This document shows positions 47,521 through 58,690 of a DNA stretch of 64,000 nt, in pieces. The position numbers were made by a program, and so were the translations under genes. Origin of the DNA: Sequoia sempervirens (lineage: Eukaryota; Streptophyta; Pinopsida; Cupressales; Cupressaceae). Each line of letters opens with the position of its first letter. The first letter of the stretch is position 1. The stretch is from NCBI GenBank assembly GCA_007258455.2, contig VDFB02358134.1, forward strand, positions 216,675,565 to 216,739,564, in the 5' to 3' direction. The notes beneath the pieces were generated by a model, which saw nothing but the letters and a program-made list of their open reading frames with translations, was not told where the DNA came from and searched no databases.

Positions 47521-48600
47521 GAAAAAGAGAAAGAGAGAAATTTTCAAAGAAAAACATAACATGAGCACGTTATAACACACATGAGTTATGTTTTAATTTG
47601 GAAATTTCAAATCCTTTGACCTGGATTTTCCTTGGTCTACCAACCGAAAGGTTTGGAGTGACATTTAAACATCCAAAGATGTATTTTTACAAATATTAAG
47701 AAAATTGACATAATCTCAAGCATGCCCCCCATCGATTTGCATGTGTTTCATGTCAAGTCAAAAATACCATGATAATGTTAAGCTCTCTTAGCTATCTAAT
47801 CATGCAAATTTTTTTCACATTTTGAGTATGTTAAACTTTCATCTTTAATTTTTTTGTTACTGTATCCGCTTTTTGTCAAAAATGAATGTGTAATATTTTT
47901 ATTTTATTATTTAACCTTCATCAAAATTTTAAATAAACTAAATTTTTAGAAACTAGACTCGATTCTACACATATTTAAAAAAAATGACTTTCTATTCGTT
48001 TTCAAAAAATTAAGGGAGGAGCACGCTCAATTTTTTATTTCTCAAGATGTATCCACTTTAAAAATTAGTAAAAAATCATATATACATTAAAAAATTAGCA
48101 AAAAAGTCTAGTATAAACTACATGATGCTACCTAATTTCTCACCAAAGTGATTTTTGAAATACTAAAAGAAAGTTAACATTTTAGGGTGGCCACACCATA
48201 TGCTATGTCATTTTTAAAAAAATAGGACTAATTTGTGTGGCCCCCCTTTTGAGCCCCTTAATCTCTATCATTTTCAAAACAAATTAGTATTTTAGAAAGT
48301 AGATAAGTAGGAGATATTTTTTGCAGCGTGTGAAATTATGATATTGCTATCAAGATTCAACCATGTAGTTTTATGAGTCAAACTCATTGACCCATGCTAT
48401 CAAGATTCTACTCATGAAGCATGGGTCAATGAGTTTGACTTATAAAACTACACGGTTGAATCTTGATAGCAATATCATAATTTTAGAAAGTAGATTCAAA
48501 GCACTACGACTCTTGTTTTTGTTGCATCTTCAAATCTTGAGTGTAACTATTTTAAAGTTCTCATCCAAGGTCAGTCTTTCCTGATTATTGTCTAAAAAAT
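47521..48600. other. Unassigned A/T-rich stretch, possibly the rest of the H1 LTR
   Basis: No coding similarity was seen. It sits between the truncated H1 RT and the LTR-like end at 48799. It contains the long hairpin at 48332-48484. Confidence 0.45.
48332..48484. repeat. Near-perfect 66-base inverted repeat (hairpin)
   Basis: Arms 48332-48397 and 48419-48484 with a 21-base loop; about three mismatches. The arms contain TGATATTGCTATCAAGATTC and its complement. A short direct repeat, TTTTAGAAAGTAGAT, flanks it (about 48292 and 48481). An RNA copy would fold into a long stem. Confidence 0.85.
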
Positions 48601-48799
48601 GTGGCCACTTAAGACCTCTTTTTGGTCTCCCATCTTTTTGTACTTACCCTAAATATTTATTTAATTAAAGGTTAGGATAGAATTGGGAGAAATGATGGAA
48701 TTAATTAAATAAATAATAAATAATTATTTAATTAATAGCTTAGGATACCTAGGGTAAAATTAGATGTGGTTGGGTAAGGTCAAATTTTAGGTGTCTACA
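48600..48799 (-). repeat. Terminal part of an LTR, probably the H1 5' LTR
   Basis: On the minus strand it begins TGTAGACACCTAAAATTTGACC at 48799 and continues with AATTAAATAATTATTTA-type DNA, like the E1 LTR start. H2 copia sequence begins at the next base, so H1 seems to have inserted into H2. The inner edge cannot be fixed. Confidence 0.6.
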
Positions 48800-49286
48800 C
48801 CACTCTCTACATCAAGACAAGTGATGGTAAAATTTTAATTATTGTCTTGTACGTAGATGACTTGATTTTTATGAGGAATGATGATTTTTCTCATTGTTGA
48901 TTTCAAAGAGACCATGAAAAATGAGTTTGAGATGACAAAATTAGGTTTCTTAAAGTATTTTCTAGCCATAGAAGTGAAGCAAATGAAACATGTGATCTTT
49001 ATCTCTCAAGCAAAGTATGTAGTAAAGATTTTGAAGAGGTTTAGAATGCAAAATAGCAAGTCCAAACAAACATCAATGACCATATATTTGAATTTAAGGA
49101 AGATTGTTGCAAAAATGTTGATCCAACACTGTATAAAATCATGGTTGGAAGTTTGATGTATTTGACAACAACTAGACCTAATATAAAGTATGCAGTAAGT
49201 CTAAATTCTAGATTTATGGAGACTTCAAAGGAGACATTCGAAAGTAGCTAAAAGAATCCTAAGGTATGTTAATGGAACCAAGTGAT
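48800..49286 (+). pseudogene. pol: H2 copia remnant: RT fragment
   Basis: TLYIKTSDGKILIIVLYVDDLIF (RT active site YVDD, about 48852-48863), then TKLGFLKYFLAIEV, SQAKYVVKILKRF, GSLMYLTTTRPNIKYAVSL and RYVNGT. Several frameshifts and stops. E3 interrupts it at 49287 and the same domain resumes at 54350. Confidence 0.87.
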
Positions 49287-49526
49287 TGTTAGGCCAAGAT
49301 CGATCGCAAGAAGGAAAAACACTTATAGAAAATTATATTCACCAACAGAACCAACAATTACATATGAAATTGCAGAGGAAAACAATTCACAATTTAACCA
49401 TCTCTATCGAAACTAACCATAAATAGAAAACTGAAAAAGAAACTAAAAAACTTAATGTAACAAACTAAAACATGACCATAAAATTAATACATGAACTAAC
49501 AACCCCGATATGATTAACGGGTAACA
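49287..49526 (-). repeat. E3 3' LTR
   Basis: 240 bases. On the minus strand it starts TGTTACCCG and ends GGCCTAACA. Confidence 0.88.
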
Positions 49527-49547
49527 TCCCCCGCCCCCTCCCCCTTA
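49527..49547 (-). other. E3 polypurine tract
   Basis: A 21-base purine-rich stretch on the minus strand with runs of G (TAAGGGGGAGGGGG at its start) next to the 3' LTR. Confidence 0.88.
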
Positions 49548-49687
49548 ATCTGAAGGGGTTAAAACAAGCATGCCTCTAAATCTTTCAAACTTTTCTCATC
49601 CAAGAGCCTTTGTAGGAATATCTATAGACTGATCTATAGTAGGAAAATATTTGAGCTATACATTGCCATCTTTCACATGGTGTTGAA

Positions 49688-51468
49688 TCAAATGAAACTT
49701 GGTGCTAATGTGTTTGGTTCAATCATGAAAAATTGGACTTTTGGCCATTTTAATTGTTGATTGATTGTAAAAAAACAAAGTGGTGTAGAAGAACCCTTCG
49801 AAGTCATACGATCATAGGCCTCCATATATTCAACTTTTGCAGAGGATAGAGTTGGGACTGGTTTCTTTTTAGATTTCCAAGAAATAACAACAGATCCAAG
49901 ATGCATTAAAAAACCAGATGTAGATTTTCCATCTTCCAAATCACTTGCATAATCAGAATCTGAATATCCAAGCAATGAGAAATGTGTGGCCTTTGAGTAT
50001 TTGAGCCCATAGTTTTGAGTGCCTTTCAAATATATAAGAACATGTTTGGCTGCTAACCAATGAATTTCTCTAGGTTGTTGCATGAATCTAGAGAGGACCC
50101 CAACAACAAAAGAAATATCTAGATGGGTAATAGTTGCATAAATCAAACTACCAACAAGTTTCCTATATGGAGTTGCATCAACCAATGCCATAGAGTCAAT
50201 GGATGTGAGTTTCAAATCTTGCTCCATTGGAGTACTAAGAGGTTTGCAATCAGTCATGCCAAACTTAGAGAGAAGTTCACCAATATATTTTTGCTGGGAG
50301 ATGAAAATATACTTGGGGTTTTGAATCACCTCAATGCCCAAATAGTAATGAAGATGGACCAAATTAGTCATTTCAAACCCTTGCTTCAATTGAGCTTTCA
50401 CAGTTTGATTATAATCCTCATTATTGCCAGTAAGAAATAAATCATCCACATAAACAACAAGATAGACAACAATGCCATCAACCTTTCTAACAAAAAGAGT
50501 TGCATCATCAAATGCAAAATGCTGGAAATTTAACTTCAAGAGATGCTCAATGAGTTTTTCATACTAGGCTTGAGGGGCTTGCTTCAAACCATACAATGGT
50601 TTTATGATCTTGCATACCTAGTGTTCTTTCCCATGGACTACTTATCCTTCTGGTTGAGTCATATATACTATTTCTTAGAGATCACCATTCAAAAATGAAG
50701 TTTTGACATCCATTTGATGAAATTTCCACCCATGTTGTGTTGAAAGAACCAACAAAGCATGAATAGTAGTCTATTTTGTTGTGGTGCAAAAGTTTCATCA
50801 TAATCTATGCCCTCTTTTTGAGCATAACCTTTTGCAACAAATCGGGATTTATGCTTTTCAAGTGAGCCATCTAATTTATATTTGTTTCTAAAAATCCACT
50901 TGCAACCAATAGGTCTACAACCAAGCGGTGGATCAATCAACTCCCATGTGCCATTTTTGAGAAGAGCATCAAACTCATTTTGCATAGCTTGCTGCCACAC
51001 TACAATACCCTTAGCTTCTTTATAGGAAGTTGGTTCAGAGTCTACTATCATATGGATTTCATCAAGAGACTCTGAGTTACCTGCAATAGAGGATTGAGCT
51101 TGCTGCCTTGTTTTGTAAGAACTTCTTGTGCCCGTTTTTCCTATTTCGTCGGGCCTTGAATCTTTCAAAGTTTTCTCAACTTGTTTGGCCCACTTGTGGG
51201 GAGATTTTGGGGGAACCAAAGGTGCTTCCATGTCTTGACTAGAAGCTCCATGAGTGGCATGGTCATCAAGAGATTGGGAATCATCATTAGAGGTGGTTTC
51301 TTCTTGCAAATTTTGAGTTGGAGTATTGTGAGATGGGTCGTCTATAGATAGAGGTGTTATAGATGGTTCCAACAAAAATGGTTTTAAATGATTTATCCCC
51401 CCCCCCCGCCTATTGAGGAATTTCACATGGATGTTCTTTTCAAACAAGAAATTTGGAAAATTTGTCAA
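49688..51468 (-). pseudogene. pol: E3 reverse transcriptase and RNase H (broken)
   Basis: RT begins in the block at 51468-50689 (MQNEFDALLKNGTWELIDPP, CKWIFRNKYKLDGSLEKHKS, GYAQKEGIDYDETFAP), breaks near 50690, and resumes at 50539 with VVYLVVYVDDLFLTGN (active site YVDD, about 50440-50451), HYYLGIEV and GSLIYATITHLDISF. RNase H has GYSDSDYASD, STSGFLMHLGSVVISWKSKK and the SSAKVEY block, in which the Glu of the usual AEY reads Val. The end is abnormal: the final stretch to 49688 is shifted. Confidence 0.87.
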
Positions 51469-51516
51469 GTTTTTTTAATTGACATCATTTTTGAAAGATT
51501 CACAAAATACAACATC

Positions 51517-52428
51517 TCATGCAATAAGAAATTTCTTGTTAGCTTCATCATATAGTCTATAGGCTTTTGAAGATTTAGAATAGCCAAGAAAAATGCATTT
51601 ATAACTTCTTTGATGCAATTTACTTCTTTGCCCCTTTGGAATTAATGCATAGCAAGTGGAACCAAAATTGCAAAGATGCTGAATAGAGAGAGGATAACCA
51701 AACCAAACTTCATATGGAGTTGCTTGGTGAAGAGAAGATGAAGGAGATATATTGTGAAGATACACTATTGTCCTTGCTGCTTCTACTCAAAAATGCAACT
51801 TAATACCTTTGAAATACAACATTGCTCGAACCATATTCATGATAGTTCTATTCATTCTTTCAACAACTCCATTTTGTTGAGGAGTACCTAGAACAGTGAG
51901 ATGATGTTGAATCCCATTTTCATGAAGATAATCCTCAAAAACTAAGGAAGTAAATTCTCCACCATTGTCTATTTGAAGAGTAGCAATTTGAGATTGTGCT
52001 TGATTTTCAACCATAATGCAAAACTTCTTAAAAGTTGTAAAAGGTTTAGATTTTTGTTGCAAGAAATAAATCCAAGTCATGCGACTACAATCATCAATGA
52101 ACAACATAAAATACTTACATCCTCCAATCGAAGTCACTGGTAAAGGCCCACATAAATTAGAATGTATGAGTTGCAATTTTCTGTGTGCTCGCCAAGTGGA
52201 GTGAGGAAAAGAATCTCTATGTTGTTTTGCAAGAATACTTGCTTCACATTTTTCAATTGTCTTAGGAAAAGTAGGCAAACCTGCAATACCATTCTTTTGC
52301 ATGATACGAATGCTATCATAATTAACATGTCCAAATCTCACATGCCACAAAAGACTAGGAGATATTTTATCTTCTTCGGTAGGATATGCAAACCTCCTTG
52401 AAAGAGATGAAGTACCATGAAGTTTCAA
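51517..52428 (-). pseudogene. pol: E3 integrase (broken)
   Basis: Zinc region WHVRFGHVNY and CEASILAKQ (the second Cys of the usual pattern is changed); core LIHSNLCGPL, where the first catalytic Asp is Asn; QIDNGGEF (second Asp) and PQQNGVVERMNRT (Glu). It ends with YEVWFGYPLSIQHLCNFG and FLGYSKSSKAYRLYD. A stop separates 52428-51787 from 51765-51517. Confidence 0.87.
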
Positions 52429-52461
52429 TAACTTGCCATCCTCACAACCAGTAATAACAAT

Positions 52462-52818
52462 TTAATTATTTGACTTCTTCCTAACAACCACTTGTCCATC
52501 TTCCAACAAAATGGAATGGCCTTGTTGTTGAATCAATACTAATGACAACAAATTACGTTGCAATTGAGAAAGATACAAAACATCATGAAGTACAAAATCT
52601 GGAAGGCTGAGCAATTTGAGCCTAATGGTTCCTTTTCTAGCAAGCTTGAGACTTGATTTATTTGTCGAATAGATTGTGCCACAAACGCCTTCATGAAATT
52701 CTTCAAAATAATCTCTTCTAAATGTCATATGATGTGTGGCTCCAGTATCTAACACCCAAGCATCATCCCATGAAGAATTAAGTGAATTATAATAAGAAAA
52801 ATCTGAAACAGAAAGCAC
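52462..52818 (-). pseudogene. E3 protease
   Basis: Aspartic protease with WVLDTGATHHMT (about 52735-52770) and the copia end block NLLSLVLIQQQGHSI. The frame is open for 118 codons and ends at TAA 52462, before integrase. Confidence 0.85.
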
Positions 52819-52860
52819 ATATTGATCAATATCACTACCACATGCAAATTGGGCTGCTTC

Positions 52861-53740
52861 TCAAGTTTTGTCATTATGTGTTTTATCTTTTTCTATAAAG
52901 AACTTTCTTATCTTATCCCATGAAATTTTGCATTCATGTGCTTCATGGCTACCTTTTTGACCACATATTTTACAATGCAAGTGGTGCCTTTCATTTTGAT
53001 TTTCAAGTTGAGTGTGGCTTTTGCCATATGTACCTCCTCTCCCTCTATTCTTCCATCTACCTTTTCTTCTATCATTATGACCACCTCTAGAAGAGTTCTT
53101 ATTAGGGGGCTTGTCTTTGTGGTGGGCGAGACAAACATTTTCACCAATGTTATCAATTTTCCTTCCAAAAGCTTTCTCACGTTCTGCCAACTTTTCAACC
53201 AATTGATCAAAAGTGATGGTCTTCAATTGGTTACTTGCTTGAAGGGAGTCCAATATGTGGAATGTGTTGGAAGAAGGGCCTTTATGAAGGCTGTGAGATA
53301 GATATCAACTTTCCCACCAGCAGCATCAACATCTTGCTTTATGGCTCAAATTTCAGAAGCCAAACTCATAATGTCTCCATTTTTTAATTCAAGATTGAAC
53401 AACTTCAACTGTAACTGAATAAACTCTAATTCAGAATGAGAATCATATAAATATCTCAATTTATGAAGGGCATCCCAAGCAAGTTTACACCTTGTGTATG
53501 TCTAAACCCATTTAAATTGACCAAAGCCCTTATCAAAGCCCAGGCCTTTGAATTTTTATACTGCCAAACTTCTTCTTCTTTTGCAGCAGTTGGTGTTGTA
53601 GGTTGGGCATCACCATCACAAATATTACATCATAAATCATTGAAAATGAGTGTGTTTTCTATTTTCCTATACCATTCTATCCAACTGTCTTTTCGAATTA
53701 ATATTTCTCCAATCATTGATACAACAGACTGCATTGTGAA
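52861..53740 (-). pseudogene. gag: E3 gag (broken)
   Basis: The N-terminal part (53740-53254) has stops; the C-terminal part is open at 53253-52861. A zinc knuckle CKICGQKGSHEAHEC near 52925-52975 has one residue more than the usual CX2CX4HX4C spacing. An Arg/Gly-rich basic stretch precedes it. Confidence 0.8.
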
Positions 53741-54095
53741 TTGCAAAAAGAAATGCACACAGTTTGCAGATTCAAAAGTATTCCTTAATTATTCTTGCTT
53801 AAATTTGTAATTAAAAAGCAAGTTAAAGAATCTCTGTGACAAGAGATAAATAACAGAAGATAGATTTCACCTTAATCAATACCTATCTGCCTTGTCTTAT
53901 TAAGCAATTTGTGCAGCAGGCACATTCAGTTACCATACGCCAGAGTATTCCTTTTAAACTTCAAAATGCCTCTTTTGGAAATTATAGGCGGGTGCCAAAA
54001 TCTATTAGTTTGTCCCCCGACAGGCATTGTCTCCTTGCATGGTAATGGGAAATTTATGAATTAAGAATTGTTTGGGGAATAGATGTAAAGCCTGT

Positions 54096-54107
54096 GCTCT
54101 GATACCA
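54096..54107 (-). other. E3 primer binding site (initiator Met tRNA)
   Basis: TGGTATCAGAGC on the minus strand, one base from the 5' LTR end. Confidence 0.9.
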
Positions 54108-54108
54108 C

Positions 54109-54344
54109 TATCAGGCCAGGATTGATAGCAAGAAGGAAATGCACTTCCAGAAAATTGTATTCGCCAACAGAACCAGTGATTACATGTTAAATTGCTGAGG
54201 CAGATAGTTGACATTTTAACCATCTCTGCCGAAATTAACCATAAACAGAAAACTGAAAAAGAAACTAACAAACTCAATCTAACCAACTAAAACATGAACA
54301 GAAAACTAATACATGAACTAACAACTCCGATATAACGGGTAACA
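54109..54344 (-). repeat. E3 5' LTR
   Basis: 236 bases matching 49287-49526; its inner end reads CTGATA instead of CTAACA. Confidence 0.87.
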
Positions 54345-54349
54345 GCAAT

Positions 54350-54800
54350 ATGGTATTTTGTATAGTACAACAAATGAGTTTAGGCTGGTTGGATACATGG
54401 ACAGTTAATTGGGCATGAAGTGTGGATGATAAGACAAGCACATCAAGATATGTCTTTCATTTAGGTTTGGGTGTCATTTCATTGGCTTCCAAAAAACAAC
54501 CTATTGTTTCTCTTTCCACACTTGAGGCTGAATATATAGAAACAAATGTAGAAGCATGATAGAAGCAAATGAAGAAGCATGTCAAGCTATTTGGCTATAG
54601 AAAATTCTAGCAGATTTGAGATAAGAACAAGTAGGTGGTACATCTATATTTTGTGACAATGTATCATCAATAGTCTTGACGAAGAAACCAATCTTTCATG
54701 GATGAAGCAAGAACATAGAGATAAGGTACCATTTTATAAGAGATCTGAAAAACAGTAGGAAGATATTTCACCAAACCAGGAAATGAATGTTTTTTTCCAA
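54350..54800 (+). pseudogene. pol: H2 copia remnant: RNase H end
   Basis: TATGGTATTTTGTATAGT resumes the domain interrupted at 49286. VGYMDS, STSRYVFHLGLGVISLASKK, LSTLEAEY, CQAIWL, IFCDNVSSI and RYHFIRDL are visible with several stops and shifts. It lacks the earlier half of the element inside this window. Confidence 0.87.
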
Positions 54801-54851
54801 CAAAAAGATAGTTTGGGCATCATGAATGTCAGTAATTGTGATTAAAGAAGA

Positions 54852-55350
54852 GTGTTGGAAATTAATCCCAACTACTACACTTAACTCCGTCCACGCAGTC
54901 TCCATATCTTCTCCATTCACTCATACGTTTGGGGTTTCACTTCTCCAACTCAGTTTCATTTCCTCTACCTTCACATTCTTTGCATCAGGACAGTTTTGAA
55001 TATGAATTAATTGTTAAAATCTCATTCTCAAAATTTTCGCATGCTGCACGTTTAATTGTAATTAATTTCTCTATTGCTGGGCATATACGTTGTGTGAAGT
55101 CAACTTTATAATATATGCTTTGAAATAGAAGAAAAAACGGTCAAGGTTGCTGCAAAAATAGTTTTAGTGTTGTCAACGAACAAGGGACTCTGCTATGTTT
55201 TTCTAAGGAAAGAGCAGCAGCTCTGTGTTTGGTTTTATGTTATCAGATATTGTATGTTTTTTGAAATATATATAAATATATAACATTTTACAGTTCATCT
55301 CTGTTTTTATCTTTGTTCTTTTGTTCTCTGTTTCGCCAATGCCTCTTCCT
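54852..55350 (+). repeat. H2 3' LTR (right edge uncertain)
   Basis: Starts TGTTGGAAATTAATCCCAAC after the purine-rich AAAGAAGAG. An A/T run with TATATATAAATATATAAC lies near 55267. Without a partner copy the end, about 55350, is a guess. Confidence 0.55.
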
Positions 55351-56504
55351 TCATTGCAGGCGTTCCATCTTTATATTAACTGCTTCATCATTGAGAATCT
55401 CGAGCAATTCTCTCTCTATAAAATTTTCATTTGATGCCTCAATCATATTCCATGTGATCACCATATAAGCACTCAGAGATATAATACTTGATGTAGAATG
55501 CAACTCCCATGAAAAATAGCATACACAATCTTTTACATTTAGGCTTCATAAGCTGGTTACCACTTCTTTATTTTCTGTTAGTAATGATAATTTGTTACTA
55601 GGCTCAGCCAATGTCTATCATTTGTTTTTCATTCTATCATAGGTGCTTGCTTGTACTTATGGATATATGACTATTAAATTTCATGCCAACAAGGAATCTT
55701 TCTGTTTTGATTCCATGGCCTCTCATGATTATGCTCAGGTTTTGGACAGAGGTCTGTGTTATATAGGAAAACCACAGGATCCTTTTCTCACTGACTTGAG
55801 GACTTCACAATAGAAGACATAAATGCTTTCCCACATTTTGGGTTTACTTCAGCTTTCAATGTATACTTACAACTCTGACCTTGTATGGAAAGACTTAAAC
55901 CCATCCATTAACAATTTATTTTGCCATGAAATTTTTTAATATTGAATTCAATAGCGCAAACTCTTCTTAAACAAGAGCCTACACCCACGTTCAATTATGC
56001 AATTGATGAATGGTCACGCCCTATTTAATCCTTTAACATTTCAAAACTTCTCTTTATATTATACAATTATGGAGGTCTACGTTTCTATATATTTTGCAAT
56101 ACACCATCTTTTATGAGTTGCAAGTAGGGGGAGTGCTGATAAAGGTTGCGGACTCTGGCTTTATGCCCGTTAATTCCATTTTCTTAAAAGTTAGCAAGGC
56201 TTTCTAACAAAAACAATTACATTCATAACCTTCAGGCATTGCAATTCATGATACCACATTTCTTTGAGACCTTCTATCAAACAATCTGCACTTTTCTTTT
56301 GCTTCTACAGTCGCAGACATGTCTATCATTCGAATAAAATCTCCTTTGATTATACTTTGAAGGATTTTGATAACTCCATTTTATATACTCACCCTTATGC
56401 TCCTTCAAAGGAGGTTGGTTTCTAAGGTGTGTTAGAAGTCGATGAGGTTTTGATAACCTCATCGGGCTTCAACAGTAGTTATAAAACCAGCCTAAAATAT
56501 TGAA
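55351..56504. other. Unassigned sequence
   Basis: No domain recognised on either strand. The part from about 56277 to 56504 is directly downstream of the FTSH12-like pseudogene and may be its 3' flank. Confidence 0.5.
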
Positions 56505-57526
56505 GGATACCTTAATACAAAACTTTATCTGGTCAACAATCATTACTGGGTTCATAGCTTTGACTATTTCCTGCTCTTCTAATCTGGTGAGTTTTGAGTG
56601 CTCAAGTAATTATGCTACAAATCTGTCCAAAATGTTTTCTTTTATTCCTCAAAGTAGTCTTTGCCTCCTCTTCTACCTCATCAACATAATCTTAAAACCT
56701 CAACTGACACTGTAGCAATCAGTCTGTTAGGAGCATCCCACTGATTTTTAATCAGATTCATTATTGGGAATCAATTAGGTACTTCAAATTTATCTTTCCA
56801 CATCATATGAAGTAAGCCCAGCCACATGGATTTGTTGGACTTATGACTGGCTCTCGAGTAATCCTTTGAACTTCATCTTGACCTTCATCAATTACATTAT
56901 CATCATCGCATATAATTTACTCTGCACAACGACCACCATGTGCATTTTCAGGTACCCTAAAGTGGCATAACCTTGTTGCAGCATATCCTCCCTAGGAAAA
57001 AACATAGACAATGTAGATTCCTCGTTGCAGGAAAGTGATACCATGTAAGTCAAATCAGGGAAACAAACGAGCTAAAGGCATGGGACCAGCTTTATGTACA
57101 ACCGACAATCTTTTATTCTCAATAGAAACCTTTCTTGCATACATATGTTGCTCTTCCTCTGTAAAAAGCAAACCCATGTTTTTAAATAATCATTTATCTA
57201 GTGCATCAATAATATCTTATTGGAAATTACCTTTTGATCCTTCCTTATAGTCATAAGAGCGGACCCATTGACAAGATTTTGTATATCTGATCCAAAGAAA
57301 CCTGGAGTACAGAATACAATCTTTTCAAAATTTACATCCTTTGCTAAGCGCTTGTTAGATGTGTGAACAGAAAAGATCTTTACACACTCCTTTGCAGACA
57401 AACCAATATACATATAGTTGGATGCGTTTCATAAATTCATCACCTAGCTCATCAGGTTGATTGGTTGCACATAGCAAAACTACACCAGCAATTCTTAACA
57501 TCCAATTGCATGTGCCTGGAATCTAA
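56505..57526 (-). pseudogene. FtsH-type (FTSH12-like) AAA+ / M41 protease pseudogene, C-terminal part
   Basis: FtsH proteins are membrane-bound zinc proteases of plastids and mitochondria; FTSH12 is a plastid member. Reading leftwards: CATNQPDELGDEF (AAA+ region near the arginine finger, about 57455-57495), then RLAKDVNFEKIVF and TPGFFGSDIQNLVN (helical domain, about 57265-57345), LLFTEEEQ, KRLSVVHKAGP (about 57082-57115), FFPREDML, YATLGYLKMHMVV and EEAKTTLRNKRKH, ending in KLTRLEEQEIVKAMNP near 56540. The zinc site of the family, HEAGH, is HKAGP, so catalysis is lost. There are several stops (after RLFP at about 57056) and frameshifts. These blocks lie contiguously with no intron-like gaps. 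I matched FTSH12 from memory; the FtsH family is firmer than the subtype. Confidence 0.82.
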
Positions 57527-57799
57527 GTGAAAGCAAAATTGAGTAGTTGTAACTATAAGAGTATTTATACTAACAAGTGCTCTTCCGGATATCAGATGGT
57601 AAAAGTTTCTGCAATGTACAAGGGTTCTGCCATTAAAGCAATATCAATTCTAAGACCAACCATCATCCTTCCACCAATTAATATTGATGGAGATGGTACC
57701 AGAGCCATAAGAAGGGAACCCAAAAGAAAAATTGTGTTAGTGATAAACTTAAAATCTTTGAACGGTTTCAGGTAAATTCACCGTCAACAATTCACTGTC
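57527..57799. other. Unassigned spacer between FTSH12-like segments
   Basis: A CTTTCACTTAG end abuts the FTSH12-like segment on the minus strand and could be a splice acceptor. No domain was recognised in the rest. Confidence 0.45.
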
Positions 57800-58012
57800 G
57801 GAAAATTCACCCCAACAATTCACTGTCATGACAAATTCACCTCATGGAAAATTCACCACCAGCGATTCACTGCCGCAGATAATCCATCACATTAACATTT
57901 TTTTATCATAAATCAAATTTTCTAATTGTATATGCAATGAATTATCCATAGAGATGAATTGCTGGTGGTGAATTTTCCAAATGATGAATTTATCATGGCG
58001 GTGAATTTTCCA
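57800..58012. repeat. Fold-back repeat with GGAAAATTCACC motifs
   Basis: Left arm about 57800-57875 and right arm about 57949-58012 are inverted copies: CATGACAAATTCACC and GGAAAATTCACCACCAGC on one side, the complement on the other. The arms also carry internal direct repeats of AATTCACC. The A/T-rich loop is about 75 bases. Possibly a small DNA-transposon derivative; no clear target duplication was seen. Confidence 0.7.
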
Positions 58013-58385
58013 ATGATAAAGTGAACATCAACTGCTGAGAGCAATACGTCTGTGGCAATCTGCTCAATATTTTGTGAAATATAGTCAAGAGGATAAAGCT
58101 TATTAGCTTCCAGATGTATAGCTTTAGCTCATACTTCATCTAGATTGTGTACTGCCTACAAAGCAATATTTAAACAAGCATTCCTTGTGATTAGTTGTAG
58201 TAAAATCAGGCTCTAATCCGCACCTAGACCTTGAGTAATTCGATCCCCATTAACCAGTTCCTTTTCATGATAATAAGATATTCCTCGATTACACAGGCCT
58301 TCTAGTAATGTGAAAGCTGATTCAGGCAGAAAAGGGGCTTCACCCTACAATTTGCTCGACGATTTGTTAGAAGGTGGTAGAGAAT
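58013..58385 (-). pseudogene. Coding-like segment upstream of the FTSH12-like pseudogene, cut by E4
   Basis: On the minus strand a frame reads ESAFTLLEGLCNRGISYYHE, KELVNGDRITQGLGAD and, later, LEANKLYPLDYISQNIEQIA. E4 and its AGAAT duplication split the frame: the upstream codons, reading VVQAIRDS, are at 63352-63370. A TAG and a TAG-type stop lie in it. It may be an earlier part of the FTSH12-like gene. I do not recognise it on its own. Confidence 0.5.
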
Positions 58386-58690
58386 TGATAGCGGGCAGAG
58401 GCAAAGAAATTAAGCGGAAAGAAATAAAATATCTGTGCTGTTGCACAATAACAAAATTCTTTATTCACATTGCTTGAGTAAAAAAAGATTTACATGAGTT
58501 CTTTATATAGAGAACTTTAGATACATTAAGAAAATTCTAGAATATAGGCCGACATATTATTTTTATTATTTTACCTTGGCCGACATAAAATAAGTTTCTA
58601 GAATTTACCTAACCCTAGCCGACATAAAAGTAGAAATAAAAATAAAAAACTTAACCTACAGTTGATAGAAATTACCAGAATATTTTAACA
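58386..58690 (-). repeat. E4 3' LTR
   Basis: 305 bases. Lacks the 25-base duplication of the other LTR. Confidence 0.95.

Larger units (their letters stand above)
49287..54344 (-). mobile_element. E3: Ty1/copia element inserted in H2
   Basis: LTRs at 49287-49526 and 54109-54344, minus orientation. The primer binding site TGGTATCAGAGC (54096-54107) and the purine tract (49527-49547) are in the right places. The flanking five bases are GTGAT (49282-49286) and GCAAT (54345-54349), an imperfect target duplication. The RNase H frame of H2 continues on both sides. LTRs differ by tens of bases in 240 by eye, so it is clearly older than E4. Coding regions are broken. Confidence 0.9.

Noticed and set aside
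57527..57775. 82-codon + strand frame beside the FTSH12-like pseudogene
   Set aside because: Basic, low-complexity end and no family match on either strand; left as unassigned spacer.
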